From: an uncultured Tateyamaria sp.
GTDB lineage: Bacteria; Pseudomonadota; Alphaproteobacteria; Rhodobacterales; Rhodobacteraceae
DNA length: 64,000 nucleotides
Direction of reading: 5' to 3'
Assembly: GCF_947503045.1 (NCBI RefSeq)
Contig: NZ_CANNCF010000001.1
Location: 992,001 to 1,056,000, forward strand
Part shown: piece after piece, positions 55,070-62,841 of the stretch
How the letters are laid out: each line of letters opens with the position of its first letter
How positions within the stretch are numbered: position 1 is the stretch's first letter
The notes under the pieces: generated by a model
Databases searched by the model: none
What the model was told of the DNA's origin: nothing
Seen by the model: only the letters and a program-made list of their open reading frames with translations
Translations under genes and position numbers: made by a program

Positions 55070-55158
55070 CAGTGCGGAATACAGTGTGCGTTTATAGGTG
55101 CATGGACCAAGGCACGAAATGGTCCAGACCACCGACCCCGGCTTTAACACACGGAGGA

Positions 55159-55320
55159 ATGAACGTGGCGATAAGTGAAGACAAAGTCTGGCCAACCGGC
55201 CTGACGCTCGAAGAAGCAGAAGAGGTGCATAGCTACCTCATCGACGGGACACGCGTATTTGGCGCGATTGCCCTGCTGGCCCACATCCTGGTCGCTGTTG
55301 CGACCCCATGGCTCGGATAG
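55159..55320 (+). CDS. pucB: Light-harvesting LH2 complex beta subunit
   Basis: This 53-aa beta apoprotein of the peripheral antenna has [22 protein letters not shown], then [20 protein letters not shown]. His42 in [15 protein letters not shown] is the axial ligand of the B850-type bacteriochlorophyll, and His24 is the second conserved His near the cytoplasmic face. The [18 protein letters not shown] pattern and the PWLG end identify LH2 beta rather than LH1 beta (PufB). Strong GGAGG precedes the start. It is the first gene of pucB-pucA-pucC and lies under two PpsR boxes. Confidence 0.95.
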   Translation: MNVAISEDKVWPTGLTLEEAEEVHSYLIDGTRVFGAIALLAHILVAVATPWLG

Positions 55321-55332
55321 GGGAGGCACACT

Positions 55333-55656
55333 ATGAACAACGCAAAAATGTGGTTGGTCGTAAAACCAACAGTGGGTGTGCCCCTGTTCCTCACAGCGGT
55401 TGCGGTCGGCTCTTTCGCCGTGCACGTTGCCGTGCTGAGCAACACGACATGGGTGGCTGATTTCCTGTCCGGCAACGAGCTCGGTTCAGGATCTGAATCC
55501 GCCGCACTGGTGCCGGACGTGGACACAGACGTGGCCAAGGCATCCTATGTGCTCCCCTCGACAGACGGCTCACGCGAAGTGACGATCATCATCGACGGCG
55601 TCCCGGTCAAGGCGATCCTGCAGCCACCGGAGTTGCACGCTGCAATAACGCAATAA
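55333..55656 (+). CDS. pucA: Light-harvesting LH2 complex alpha subunit with long C-terminal extension
   Basis: This 107-aa alpha apoprotein starts MNNAKMWLVVKPTVGVPLFL and has the bacteriochlorophyll ligand His31 in SFAVHVAVLSNTTW. Typical LH2 alpha chains are about 50-60 aa; here about 55 extra residues follow (Gly/Ser/acidic linker, then VTIIIDGVPVKAILQPPELH). Positions 44 and 45 are Phe and Leu (WVADFLSG) instead of the Tyr/Tyr or Tyr/Trp of B850 LH2. This is the pair found in blue-shifted LH3 (B800-820) of Rhodoblastus acidophilus 7050. It is twelve nt after pucB with GGGGAGG upstream. Confidence 0.92.
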   Translation: MNNAKMWLVVKPTVGVPLFLTAVAVGSFAVHVAVLSNTTWVADFLSGNELGSGSESAALVPDVDTDVAKASYVLPSTDGSREVTIIIDGVPVKAILQPPELHAAITQ

Positions 55657-55659
55657 CGC

Positions 55660-55693
55660 ATTCAGCCCGCTGCCCCGTGTCTGCGGGCTGAAT
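55660..55693 (+). terminator. Intercistronic hairpin between pucA and pucC
   Basis: A perfect 11-bp stem (ATTCAGCCCGC 55660-55670 with GCGGGCTGAAT 55683-55693) and a 12-nt loop, starting 4 nt after the pucA stop and without a T-run. It probably protects the pucBA message from 3' decay and lowers pucC expression, as known for other puc operons. Confidence 0.7.
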
Positions 55694-55756
55694 CATTCAT
55701 GTGGCTGTGTCCGTGCGAGGTTGCGCGACACGGGCCCTTTTGTGGCAACCTGAACG

Positions 55757-57214
55757 ATGTTTGACTATCGCACATTTGCAACGCGGAAACTGGTGGCTTT
55801 GGCCCCCAAATACCTGCCGTTCGCGGATGTGGCCACGCCTGATTTACCCCTGTCCCGCCTGCTGCGCCTGTCCCTGTTTCAGGTGACCGTCGGCATGGCG
55901 CTGGTGCTGCTGGTCGGCACCCTGAACCGCGTCATGATTGTCGAGCTTTCGGTGCCCGCGACTCTGGTGGCTGTCATGCTGGCCCTGCCGCTGCTCTTTG
56001 CCCCGTTGCGCACGCTGATCGGGTTCAAATCCGACACCCATGTATCCGCCCTTGGCCTGCGCCGTGTGCCCTACATCTGGAAGGGCACTCTGCTGCAGTT
56101 TGGCGGCTTTGCCATCATGCCTTTTGCCCTGCTGGTGCTGTCCGGTTATGGCGAGGCGGTCGATGCGCCGCGTTGGATCGGCTATAGTTCGGCTGGCCTG
56201 TCCTTTTTGCTGGTGGGCGCCGGGGTGCACATGGTGCAGACCGTCGGCCTTGCCCTGGCCACTGACCTTGTCCGCACCGAAGATCAGCCCAAGGTCGTGG
56301 GACTGATGTATGTCATGCTGCTGGTGGGCATGGTAATCAGTGCTCTGGTCTTTGGCGCGTTGCTTGAAACCTACTCTCCGGGGCGGTTGATCCAGGTCAT
56401 CCAGGGGGCCGCCGTGGTCACCGTGGCCCTGAACCTCGTGGCCCTGTGGCAGCAGGAACCGCGTGACCGTGCCCGTGCCCAACAGATGAAGGTTACCCCC
56501 AAAGTGCCCTTTGCAAAGGCCTGGGCCACGATGATGCGCGCACCCGGCATGCTGCGCCTGCTTGTGGTGATCGGCCTTGGCACCTTTGGCTTTGGCATGG
56601 CGGATGTGCTACTGGAACCCTATGGCGGGCAGGCCCTTGGCCTGTCGGTGGCGAGCACGACGAAACTGACCGCGCTTCTGGCGGCAGGCACATTGGTCGG
56701 CTTTGGCGTGGCCTCGTGTGCACTGGGGCAGGGCGCAAATCCGGACAGCTATGCGATGATCGGGGCCGCCATCGGCATTCCCGGTTTCCTTGCCATCATC
56801 GCCTCGTCCCAAGGGGCAGGGCTGGCTCTGTTCCTTGCGGGCACCTTGGCTACGGGCGTTGGTGCGGGCCTCTTTGGCCATGCCACGCTGACGGCCGCGA
56901 TCCGCCACGCACCGCGCGACCGGATAGGATTGGCCCTTGGCGCCTGGGGCGCTGTGCAGGCTACGGCCGCAGGTCTTGGCGTCGCCAGCGCAGGCATTGT
57001 GCGCGATATCATCGTGGGCTGGCAGGGCGCCACTGGAACGGCGGCCCAAACGCCCTATACTTTCGTATTCATGGTTGAGGTCGTCTTTTTGATGCTCGCA
57101 ATCGCCGTCCTGGTGCCCGCCCTCGCGGCACAGAAAAAACAGAAACACACGCTGGGCCGACGGGCACTGGCGGAACGAAACACTGCAAGTTCAAATCCGG
57201 TGGAGGTCCCATGA
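55757..57214 (+). CDS. pucC: LH2 assembly protein PucC (MFS-like)
   Basis: This 485-aa polytopic protein has twelve helices and belongs to the BCH1/PucC family that helps insert bacteriochlorophyll into LH2 and assemble the complex. Landmarks are LFQVTVGMALVLLVGTLNRVM, ALPLLFAPLRTLIGFKSDTH, LRRVPYIWKGTLLQFGGFAI and FGFGMADVLLEPYGGQALGL. The length is normal. It is separated from pucA by a strong hairpin, so it is probably expressed at a lower level from the same promoter. The stop overlaps the following gene's ATG by four nt. Confidence 0.96.
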   Translation: MFDYRTFATRKLVALAPKYLPFADVATPDLPLSRLLRLSLFQVTVGMALVLLVGTLNRVMIVELSVPATLVAVMLALPLLFAPLRTLIGFKSDTHVSALGLRRVPYIWKGTLLQFGGFAIMPFALLVLSGYGEAVDAPRWIGYSSAGLSFLLVGAGVHMVQTVGLALATDLVRTEDQPKVVGLMYVMLLVGMVISALVFGALLETYSPGRLIQVIQGAAVVTVALNLVALWQQEPRDRARAQQMKVTPKVPFAKAWATMMRAPGMLRLLVVIGLGTFGFGMADVLLEPYGGQALGLSVASTTKLTALLAAGTLVGFGVASCALGQGANPDSYAMIGAAIGIPGFLAIIASSQGAGLALFLAGTLATGVGAGLFGHATLTAAIRHAPRDRIGLALGAWGAVQATAAGLGVASAGIVRDIIVGWQGATGTAAQTPYTFVFMVEVVFLMLAIAVLVPALAAQKKQKHTLGRRALAERNTASSNPVEVP

Positions 57215-57894
57215 CAACAATCATTTCCCGCGTGTTCCCAGACAAAGCGTCCGCAGACAAGGCAGGCGACCGCCTGATCTATCGCGGCGTCCCGGCGCGT
57301 GACTGCATGGTCATCAGTACGCAGGACGACGAGAAATTGGCCGCTGATATGGATGCCGCACTGATCGATGACAGTGCGAAAAAGGCCTATGCCAAGGCCG
57401 TCAAATCCGGCAATGCCGTGCTGGTCATTCACGCCACGTACAAGCCCCTGACGGCGGCGACCATCGTGCGCGAAACGCTGGCCAAATATGACACGATCGA
57501 CGTCGGCGATGTGGTCGACGACTACTATGTGCCCGATGGGCCGCGCTCTGCGCCGCGCGTGCTGGGCAACCACCCGCTGTTCCTGACAGTCCGCCCCAAG
57601 CGCACCGGATATCGCGGTCGCCCGATCACACCGGGCTTTGGCTTTCGCCTGCTGAGTGCGCGCAAAGAGCGCACGTCGGCCATTCGCGGCGGCGGTTTCA
57701 AGTCCCGCATGTTCTGGCCGACGCCTTTGCTGTCCAAGAAGCAGCGCAAAAAGTCGGTGATCAGCGGTGGACGTTACATGTCCAAGAGCTTCTGGCCGAT
57801 GCCGCTCTTGTCGACGAAAGAGCGTTCGAATTCGGTGATCCGCGGTGGCGATTTACCCTTTTCCCGCGCATTGGGCTGGCCGCCTGTCGCCTGA
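57211..57894 (+). CDS. Unrecognised repeat protein coupled to pucC
   Basis: This 227-aa protein starts at an ATG overlapping the pucC stop, with GGAGG inside pucC, so it is the fourth gene of the puc unit. Residues 1-105 form an alpha/beta domain (MTTIISRVFPDKASADKAGD, GNAVLVIHATYKPLTAATIV) a little like YflT/general-stress 17M proteins. From about 140 there are three 26-27-residue repeats, two with the core FWP(T/M)PLLSxKxR followed by SVIxGG (167-192 and 193-219), rich in Lys/Arg and Trp. It has no signal peptide or membrane helix. I do not recognise a named family; antenna assembly or membrane association is a guess from position. Confidence 0.85.
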   Translation: MTTIISRVFPDKASADKAGDRLIYRGVPARDCMVISTQDDEKLAADMDAALIDDSAKKAYAKAVKSGNAVLVIHATYKPLTAATIVRETLAKYDTIDVGDVVDDYYVPDGPRSAPRVLGNHPLFLTVRPKRTGYRGRPITPGFGFRLLSARKERTSAIRGGGFKSRMFWPTPLLSKKQRKKSVISGGRYMSKSFWPMPLLSTKERSNSVIRGGDLPFSRALGWPPVA

Positions 57895-58115
57895 GCGTCG
57901 CTCTGACCCGGAACACTTTGTTCAGGGCGAGGATTGCGCCGACCTGTTCTTGGGTGTGAAAATTGATAGGCGTGCAGCCAATCCGCTGCGCGCCTTTTTT
58001 GATGCGTGGTGGCCTGTGTTGATTCTGTTTTTGGCGGCACGACGCAAAACGGCGCGCGCCGCGCGTGACTTATGCGTTTCATGTGCCGGAGAGCCACAGT
58101 CGCTTGGGCAAGCAA

Positions 58116-58190
58116 TGGCATCCCGTAGGGGAATCGAACCCCTCTTTCCAGGTTGAAAACCTGGCGTCCTAACCGATAGACGAACGGGAC
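58116..58190 (-). tRNA. tRNA-Glu (UUC)
   Basis: This 75-nt tRNA on the minus strand begins GTCCCGTTCGTCTA and ends ACGGGAT-G-CCA with an encoded CCA (58116-58118). The first acceptor pair is G-U. The anticodon stem CCAGG/CCTGG encloses TTTTCAA with anticodon TTC at 58157-58155. The T arm GGGG-TTCGATT-CCCC is intact. It reads GAA/GAG glutamate codons. Confidence 0.97.
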
Positions 58191-58278
58191 ACAAACTGTG
58201 TGCGGTTCTTTAGGCAATCGGGGTATTGGGCGCAAGCGGAAAAATCGCCCGTGCGCCAGATTGTCTGCGCTTATGCTG

Positions 58279-60018
58279 TCAGGCGGGCGCGGCGTCTTCG
58301 AGGCGCAGTTGCACGCTTTGTCGTCCCCGGAACGTGTTGATTTCCAGACGCCCCGCCAGATGAAATGCAGCGCCCCCGTGATCAGACAGGGCAGGACCCA
58401 ACGGGCCGTCAAACGCGCCAAAGGCAATCGCATCGAGCCGCGCACCGCCCGGCGGTCCAAAGGTCAGTTTCAGGTGGCTTTCGCCCACCCGTTTGGCATA
58501 GCCGATCCGCATGCCCGCAAAGGCAAAGCGTGGCGCGGGCGCGCCTGCGCCAAAGGGCCCGGCGGCGTCGATCTGTTCCAGCAGGGCGACAGTGGCGGCC
58601 TCGGGCATCAGCGCCCCGCTCAGGCGCAAATCGGCAGGGCCAAGGGCGTCGGCGCCTTGCTTGACCAGCAGTTCTGACAGGCGGCTCATGGCCGCGTCGA
58701 TCTTATCTTCGGCCACGGTCAGCCCGGCGGCCATCTTGTGCCCGCCGCCCTTGATCAGCAGCCCCTCGGTCGCCAGCCGCTGGATCGGTGCGCCAAGGTC
58801 GATGCCGGACACGGACCGGCCCGAACCCTTGCCGATGCCATCCTCGACCCCGATCACGATTGCGGGTCGGTTGGTCGCCTCTTTCAGCCGCGAAGCCACG
58901 ATGCCGACAACGCCGGGGTGCCAGCCGGGGCCTGCTGCCCAGGCGAGGCCGCCGTCGATCCCGCGTTCTTCGGCCTGTGCAAGGGCGGCGGCGCGCACCG
59001 AAGCTTCGATATCGCGCCGTTCGGCGTTGAGCGTGTTGAGCCGTTCGGCCAATGCGGTGGCCTCGTGCGGATCGGAGGTGGCGAGCAGCCGCGCGCCCAG
59101 ATCAGCCTGCCCGATCCGCCCGCCTGCATTGATGCGCGGCCCCAAAAGGTATCCGAGGTGATAGGGGGTGGGGGCCGTGTCCATCCCCGCCACATCGGCC
59201 AGTGCCACAAGGCCGGGGCGGTCACGGCGCGCCATCACGGTCAGCCCTTGGCGCACAAAGGCGCGGTTCACGCCCGTCAGCGGGGCGACATCGGCCACTG
59301 TGGCCAGCCCCACGAGGTCGAGCAGCGCCATGAGGTCGGGGCCTTTCGTGCCTGCTCCGCGCATCTGCCGCCCGGCCTCGACCAGCAGCAGGAACACGAC
59401 CGCCGCGGCACAGAGATGCGCCAGTGCGCCATCCTCGTCCTGCCGATTGGGGTTCACCACACTGTGGGCAGGGGGCAGTGTCTCGGCCCCGAGGTGGTGG
59501 TCCAGCACAACCACATCCGCCCCCTTCGCCGCCGCGATGGGACCGTGGGAAAGCGTGCCGCAATCCACGCAGATGATCAGGTCGTGTTCGCCGGCGAGGG
59601 TCGCCATCGCCTCGTCATTTGGCCCGTAGCCTTCGTCGATACGGTCGGGCACATAAAGCGTCGCGGGACGTCCCAGATCGCGCAGCCACGTGAGCAGCAG
59701 GGCAGCAGAGCTGCCGCCATCCACGTCGTAGTCGGCAAAGATGGCGATGCGCTGGCGCTGGTTGACGGCCGCCAACACGCGAGTGGCCGCGCGCTCCATA
59801 TCGCGCAGGCAGCGCGGGTCGGGCATCAGATCGCGCAAAGTCGGGGCGAGGTAGGCCTGCGCCTGCTCTGCCGGAACTCTGGCGCGGGCGAGGATGTGAC
59901 AGACTGCGTGGGGCAGGGCGGTTTGCTGCACGAGTGCTTCGCTTGCGCGCGCAAGATCGGCCGCGGGGCCGACCCAACGCCGTCCGGTCAGCGAGTGTTC
60001 CACATCCAGAAACGCCAC
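58279..60018 (-). CDS. recJ: Single-stranded-DNA-specific exonuclease RecJ
   Basis: This 579-aa DHH-family nuclease degrades single-stranded DNA 5' to 3' in recombination and mismatch repair. It has IAIFADYDVDGGSSAALLL as motif I, the DHH motif in VVVLDHHLGAE, CAAAVVFLLL and the DHHA1 motif GGGHKMAAGLTV, followed by the C-terminal OB-like domain. The Lys/Arg pattern and length are normal. It is the third gene of a minus-strand unit hom-glpX-recJ (50 nt after glpX). A 453-aa plus-strand frame is its shadow. Confidence 0.95.
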   Translation of the reverse strand: MAFLDVEHSLTGRRWVGPAADLARASEALVQQTALPHAVCHILARARVPAEQAQAYLAPTLRDLMPDPRCLRDMERAATRVLAAVNQRQRIAIFADYDVDGGSSAALLLTWLRDLGRPATLYVPDRIDEGYGPNDEAMATLAGEHDLIICVDCGTLSHGPIAAAKGADVVVLDHHLGAETLPPAHSVVNPNRQDEDGALAHLCAAAVVFLLLVEAGRQMRGAGTKGPDLMALLDLVGLATVADVAPLTGVNRAFVRQGLTVMARRDRPGLVALADVAGMDTAPTPYHLGYLLGPRINAGGRIGQADLGARLLATSDPHEATALAERLNTLNAERRDIEASVRAAALAQAEERGIDGGLAWAAGPGWHPGVVGIVASRLKEATNRPAIVIGVEDGIGKGSGRSVSGIDLGAPIQRLATEGLLIKGGGHKMAAGLTVAEDKIDAAMSRLSELLVKQGADALGPADLRLSGALMPEAATVALLEQIDAAGPFGAGAPAPRFAFAGMRIGYAKRVGESHLKLTFGPPGGARLDAIAFGAFDGPLGPALSDHGGAAFHLAGRLEINTFRGRQSVQLRLEDAAPA

Positions 60019-60067
60019 GCTGTCCCCTTTTTCGAAGTGTTCAATTCATGCGCCCGCGTGGGTGCGT

Positions 60068-61036
60068 TCAGACTGTGTGCACAGGTGTGCGGTAGTTGAT
60101 GCGCCGCACCGAGCCGGTTTTCGAGCGCATCAGCAACGTCTCGCAGGTCAGCCAGCCGGGTTCGCGGTGCACTGCGGACAAGAGCGAACCCTCGGTCACG
60201 CCGGTTGCGGCAAAGATCACGTCTTGGGTCACCATGTCGTCGCGCCCGTAGACGCGGTTGAGGTCGGTGATGCCAGCCTTGGCGGCGCGCCCTTTCTCGT
60301 CGTCATTGCGGAACATGAGACGACCATAGATCTGCCCGCCCATGCATTTGAGGGCGGCGGCGGCCAATACCCCTTCGGGTGCGCCCCCTTCGCCCATATA
60401 CATGTCGATGCCGGTGGAGGGATCGGCGCAGTGCATGACCCCGGCCACATCGCCATCGGTGATCAGGCGGATCGAGGCGCCCGTGGCGCGCACGGCGGCG
60501 ATCATCGTCTCGTGGCGGGGGCGTTCGAGGATGCAGACGGTGATGTCAGCGGCTTCGCAGCCCTTGGCCGCGGCCAGTGCTGCGACCCGTTCGGCGGGGT
60601 CCATGTCCAGCGTCACGGTGTCGGCGGCAAAGCCGGGGCCGATGGCGAGCTTGTCCATGTAGACGTCGGGCGCGTGCAGCATCGAGCCCCGTGGCCCCAT
60701 GGCGATCACGGTCAGGGCGTTGGGCATGTCCTTGGCCGTCAGCGTGGTCCCTTCGAGCGGATCGAGTGCGATGTCCACGCCGGGGCCGTTGCCGGTGCCC
60801 ACCTCTTCGCCGATGAAGAGCATGGGCGCTTCGTCCCGCTCACCCTCACCGATGACCACAACGCCCGCGATATCCAGCAGGTTCAGTTGTTCGCGCATCG
60901 CGTTGACGGCGGCCTGATCGGCGGCCTTTTCATCGCCGTGCCCGACCAGCCGGGCCGAGGCGAGTGCGGCGGCTTCGGACACGCGGGCAAGGCCCAGTGA
61001 CAGCATGCGGTCCTGAAAAATCGAAGTGGTGGTCAT
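60068..61036 (-). CDS. glpX: Class II fructose-1,6-bisphosphatase
   Basis: This 322-aa GlpX enzyme removes the C1 phosphate of fructose-1,6-bisphosphate in gluconeogenesis. Landmarks are GEGERDEAPMLFIGEEVG (metal-binding acidic residues), the core DIALDPLEGTTLTAKDMPN, VYMDKLAIGPG and GEGGAPEGVLAAAALKCMGG. The ATG at 61036 is chosen over an upstream TTG because AAAGGA is correctly spaced. It is 27 nt after hom, so the two are surely cotranscribed. The C-terminus YRTPVHTV is complete. Confidence 0.95.
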   Translation of the reverse strand: MTTTSIFQDRMLSLGLARVSEAAALASARLVGHGDEKAADQAAVNAMREQLNLLDIAGVVVIGEGERDEAPMLFIGEEVGTGNGPGVDIALDPLEGTTLTAKDMPNALTVIAMGPRGSMLHAPDVYMDKLAIGPGFAADTVTLDMDPAERVAALAAAKGCEAADITVCILERPRHETMIAAVRATGASIRLITDGDVAGVMHCADPSTGIDMYMGEGGAPEGVLAAAALKCMGGQIYGRLMFRNDDEKGRAAKAGITDLNRVYGRDDMVTQDVIFAATGVTEGSLLSAVHREPGWLTCETLLMRSKTGSVRRINYRTPVHTV

Positions 61037-61063
61037 GGGCAAAGTCCTTTTTGGTAAATCGGC

Positions 61064-62350
61064 TCAGACGGATTCAATCCGCAGCACGACAGGGTCCGAC
61101 AGCACGACATCGGTGGTTTTCATCGCGCTGATGGCGACATCGAGATCCGCGCGGGTGGTTTTATGGGTCACGATCAGCACCGGGGCCGAGGCATCCGAAT
61201 GTTCGTATTGGCGCATCCGGTCGATACTGACCCCCGCATCCCCCAATAGGGTGGCGATCTTGGCCAGCGCGCCGGGTTTGTCGACCAGCGCCATGCGCAA
61301 ATAATAAGGGGCAGGCAGAACGGCACTGGCGCGCTCGGCTGTGTCCAGAGTGGCGGCAGGCTGGCCAAAGACGGGCAGGCGCACCCCGCGCGCGATATCG
61401 CTGACATCGCCCATCACGGCACTGGCGGTCGGGCCTTCGCCCGCGCCGGGGCCGCGCAGCACGATCTGTTCGACGGCGTCACCCTCGATGGCGACCATGT
61501 TGGTGCCACCCTGCAACTGGCCCATGGGCGAGGTCGCGGGCACAAGGCAGGGCATCATGCGCTGTTCCAGCCCACGCCCCGTGCGCTGGGCCACGCCCAG
61601 CAGCTTGATCTTGAAGCCCATGTCGTCGGCATGGCGGATGTCGTCGATGCTGACCCGCTCGATGCCTTCCAGCTCGATCCCGTCGAAGTCCACCCGCGTG
61701 CCAAAGGCAATCGAGGACAGGATGGCCAGTTTGTGGGCCGCATCGATGCCGCCCACGTCCAGTTGTGGATCGGCTTCGAGGTATCCCAGCGCGTCGGCCT
61801 CGGCAAAGACCTCGGCGTAGGAGAGGCCTGCGCTTTCCATGCGGGTCAGGATGTAATTGCACGACCCGTTCATCACACCCACGATCCGCTTGATATCGTT
61901 GCCCGCGAGCCCTTCGGTCAGGGCCTTGATCACCGGGATACCCCCGGCCACGGCGGCTTCGTAGCGCAGGGAGACGCCTGCGGCCTCCGCCGCTTCGGCC
62001 AGCGCCTGACCGTGGATGGCGAGCATTGCCTTGTTGGCGGTGACCACGTCCTTGCCTGCGGCGATGGCCGCTTCGACCGAGGCCTTGGCCGGGCCATCGG
62101 TGCCGCCCATCAACTCGACATAGACATCCACATCATCGCGGGTGGCCAGGGCGACGGGATCGTCTTCCCAGGCATAGGCCGAGAGTGAGACGCCGCGATC
62201 CTTGTTTGCATCGCGCGCACTGACCGCAGTGATCGAGATGTCGCGCCCGGTGCGGGCGGCAAGCAGAGCACGGTGCTGGCGCACGATCTTGACCACGCCG
62301 ATACCGACCGTTCCCAATCCGGCAATGCCGAGGCGCAGGGGTGCGTTCAT
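61064..62350 (-). CDS. hom: Homoserine dehydrogenase
   Basis: This 428-aa enzyme reduces aspartate semialdehyde to homoserine, the branch point to threonine and methionine. It has the nucleotide-binding LGIAGLGTVGIGVVKIV near residue 7, ANKAML, the catalytic region GGIPVIKALTEGLAGNDI then KRIVGVMNGSCNYIL, and a C-terminal ACT domain (about 345-428) beginning YYLRMALVDKPGALAKIATL, for allosteric feedback. AAAGGA precedes ATG 62350. It heads the hom-glpX-recJ unit. The length is normal for the ACT-containing type. Confidence 0.96.
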   Translation of the reverse strand: MNAPLRLGIAGLGTVGIGVVKIVRQHRALLAARTGRDISITAVSARDANKDRGVSLSAYAWEDDPVALATRDDVDVYVELMGGTDGPAKASVEAAIAAGKDVVTANKAMLAIHGQALAEAAEAAGVSLRYEAAVAGGIPVIKALTEGLAGNDIKRIVGVMNGSCNYILTRMESAGLSYAEVFAEADALGYLEADPQLDVGGIDAAHKLAILSSIAFGTRVDFDGIELEGIERVSIDDIRHADDMGFKIKLLGVAQRTGRGLEQRMMPCLVPATSPMGQLQGGTNMVAIEGDAVEQIVLRGPGAGEGPTASAVMGDVSDIARGVRLPVFGQPAATLDTAERASAVLPAPYYLRMALVDKPGALAKIATLLGDAGVSIDRMRQYEHSDASAPVLIVTHKTTRADLDVAISAMKTTDVVLSDPVVLRIESV

Positions 62351-62446
62351 GTCGGTGTCCTTTGTTTGTATCCGGGGCCGTTTCACGGGCTGTCGCTGGC
62401 GATGTAGCGGGTTCCGTGCAGGGGTGCAATTGCTGCGCGCACCTTG

Positions 62447-62728
62447 TCAGTTGCGCACTGTGTCGAGCCGGGTCTGATCGTCTGCACCCACGATTTCGCG
62501 CCGTTGCAAGGCGGCCGCGCGCGCGCGCAGGGCGGCGATACGTGCATCAAGCGCTGTTGTGGTTTCTTCGGGGTCCGTGCGGGTGGCGCCCCCCGCGCCC
62601 AACTGGGCAGAGGGCACAAAGTCGGGAAAGTCCGCGTTTTCCAGATTTGGTGGGACCGTGCCGTCAAGGTCGGGAAACTGCGTGCAGGCCGCAAGGGCCA
62701 GACAGAGGGTTAGGATCGCGCTGCGCAT
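62447..62728 (-). CDS. Small lipoprotein
   Basis: This 93-aa protein starts MRSAILTLCLALAACTQFPD, a short signal with a lipobox ending LAAC, so Cys15 should be lipidated. The mature part has an acidic/Pro linker (LDGTVPPNLENADFPDFVPS) and a C-terminal Ala/Arg helix (TTTALDARIAALRARAAALQ) that may form a coiled coil. It is upstream of hom on the same strand (96 nt between) and divergent from the TetR gene. Short lipoproteins of this kind are widespread in Rhodobacteraceae; the function is unknown. Confidence 0.8.
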   Translation of the reverse strand: MRSAILTLCLALAACTQFPDLDGTVPPNLENADFPDFVPSAQLGAGGATRTDPEETTTALDARIAALRARAAALQRREIVGADDQTRLDTVRN

Positions 62729-62812
62729 CACCTGGCAGGTCTCCGCTTGGGGCCGAAGTGTCGGGGAAAGTGATGCACCATGCACCGGGCCCGCGCAAGC
62801 GCCGCTTGGTTT

Positions 62813-62826
62813 TGAACAAGCGTTCA
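62813..62826. promoter_or_regulatory. TetR-type operator (TGAAC-N4-GTTCA)
   Basis: TGAACAAGCGTTCA has perfect 5-bp arms separated by 4 nt and lies 16 nt upstream of the TetR start, in the gap with the divergent lipoprotein gene. The symmetry fits a TetR dimer and suggests autoregulation. Confidence 0.6.
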
Positions 62827-62841
62827 GTTAAACCAAGGCCC

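Larger units (their letters stand above)
54755..55158. other. Regulatory region upstream of the puc operon
   Basis: These 404 nt contain no convincing gene. A 9-bp hairpin (CAGGCGGAT 54813-54821 with ATCCGCCTG 54843-54851) lies near the end of the diguanylate cyclase gene. Two PpsR-type boxes occupy 55026-55069. The leader from there to pucB is about 90 nt and ends with a strong GGAGG ribosome site (55153-55157). Confidence 0.6.

Noticed and set aside
55159..55656. pufBA (LH1) instead of pucBA
   Set aside because: The PWLG end and [13 protein letters not shown] pattern, the MWLVVKPTVGVPLF alpha start, and the following pucC identify LH2; no pufL/M genes follow.
58738..60099. 453-aa plus-strand frame opposite recJ
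   Set aside because: Shadow of recJ with low-complexity His/Gly/Arg composition.
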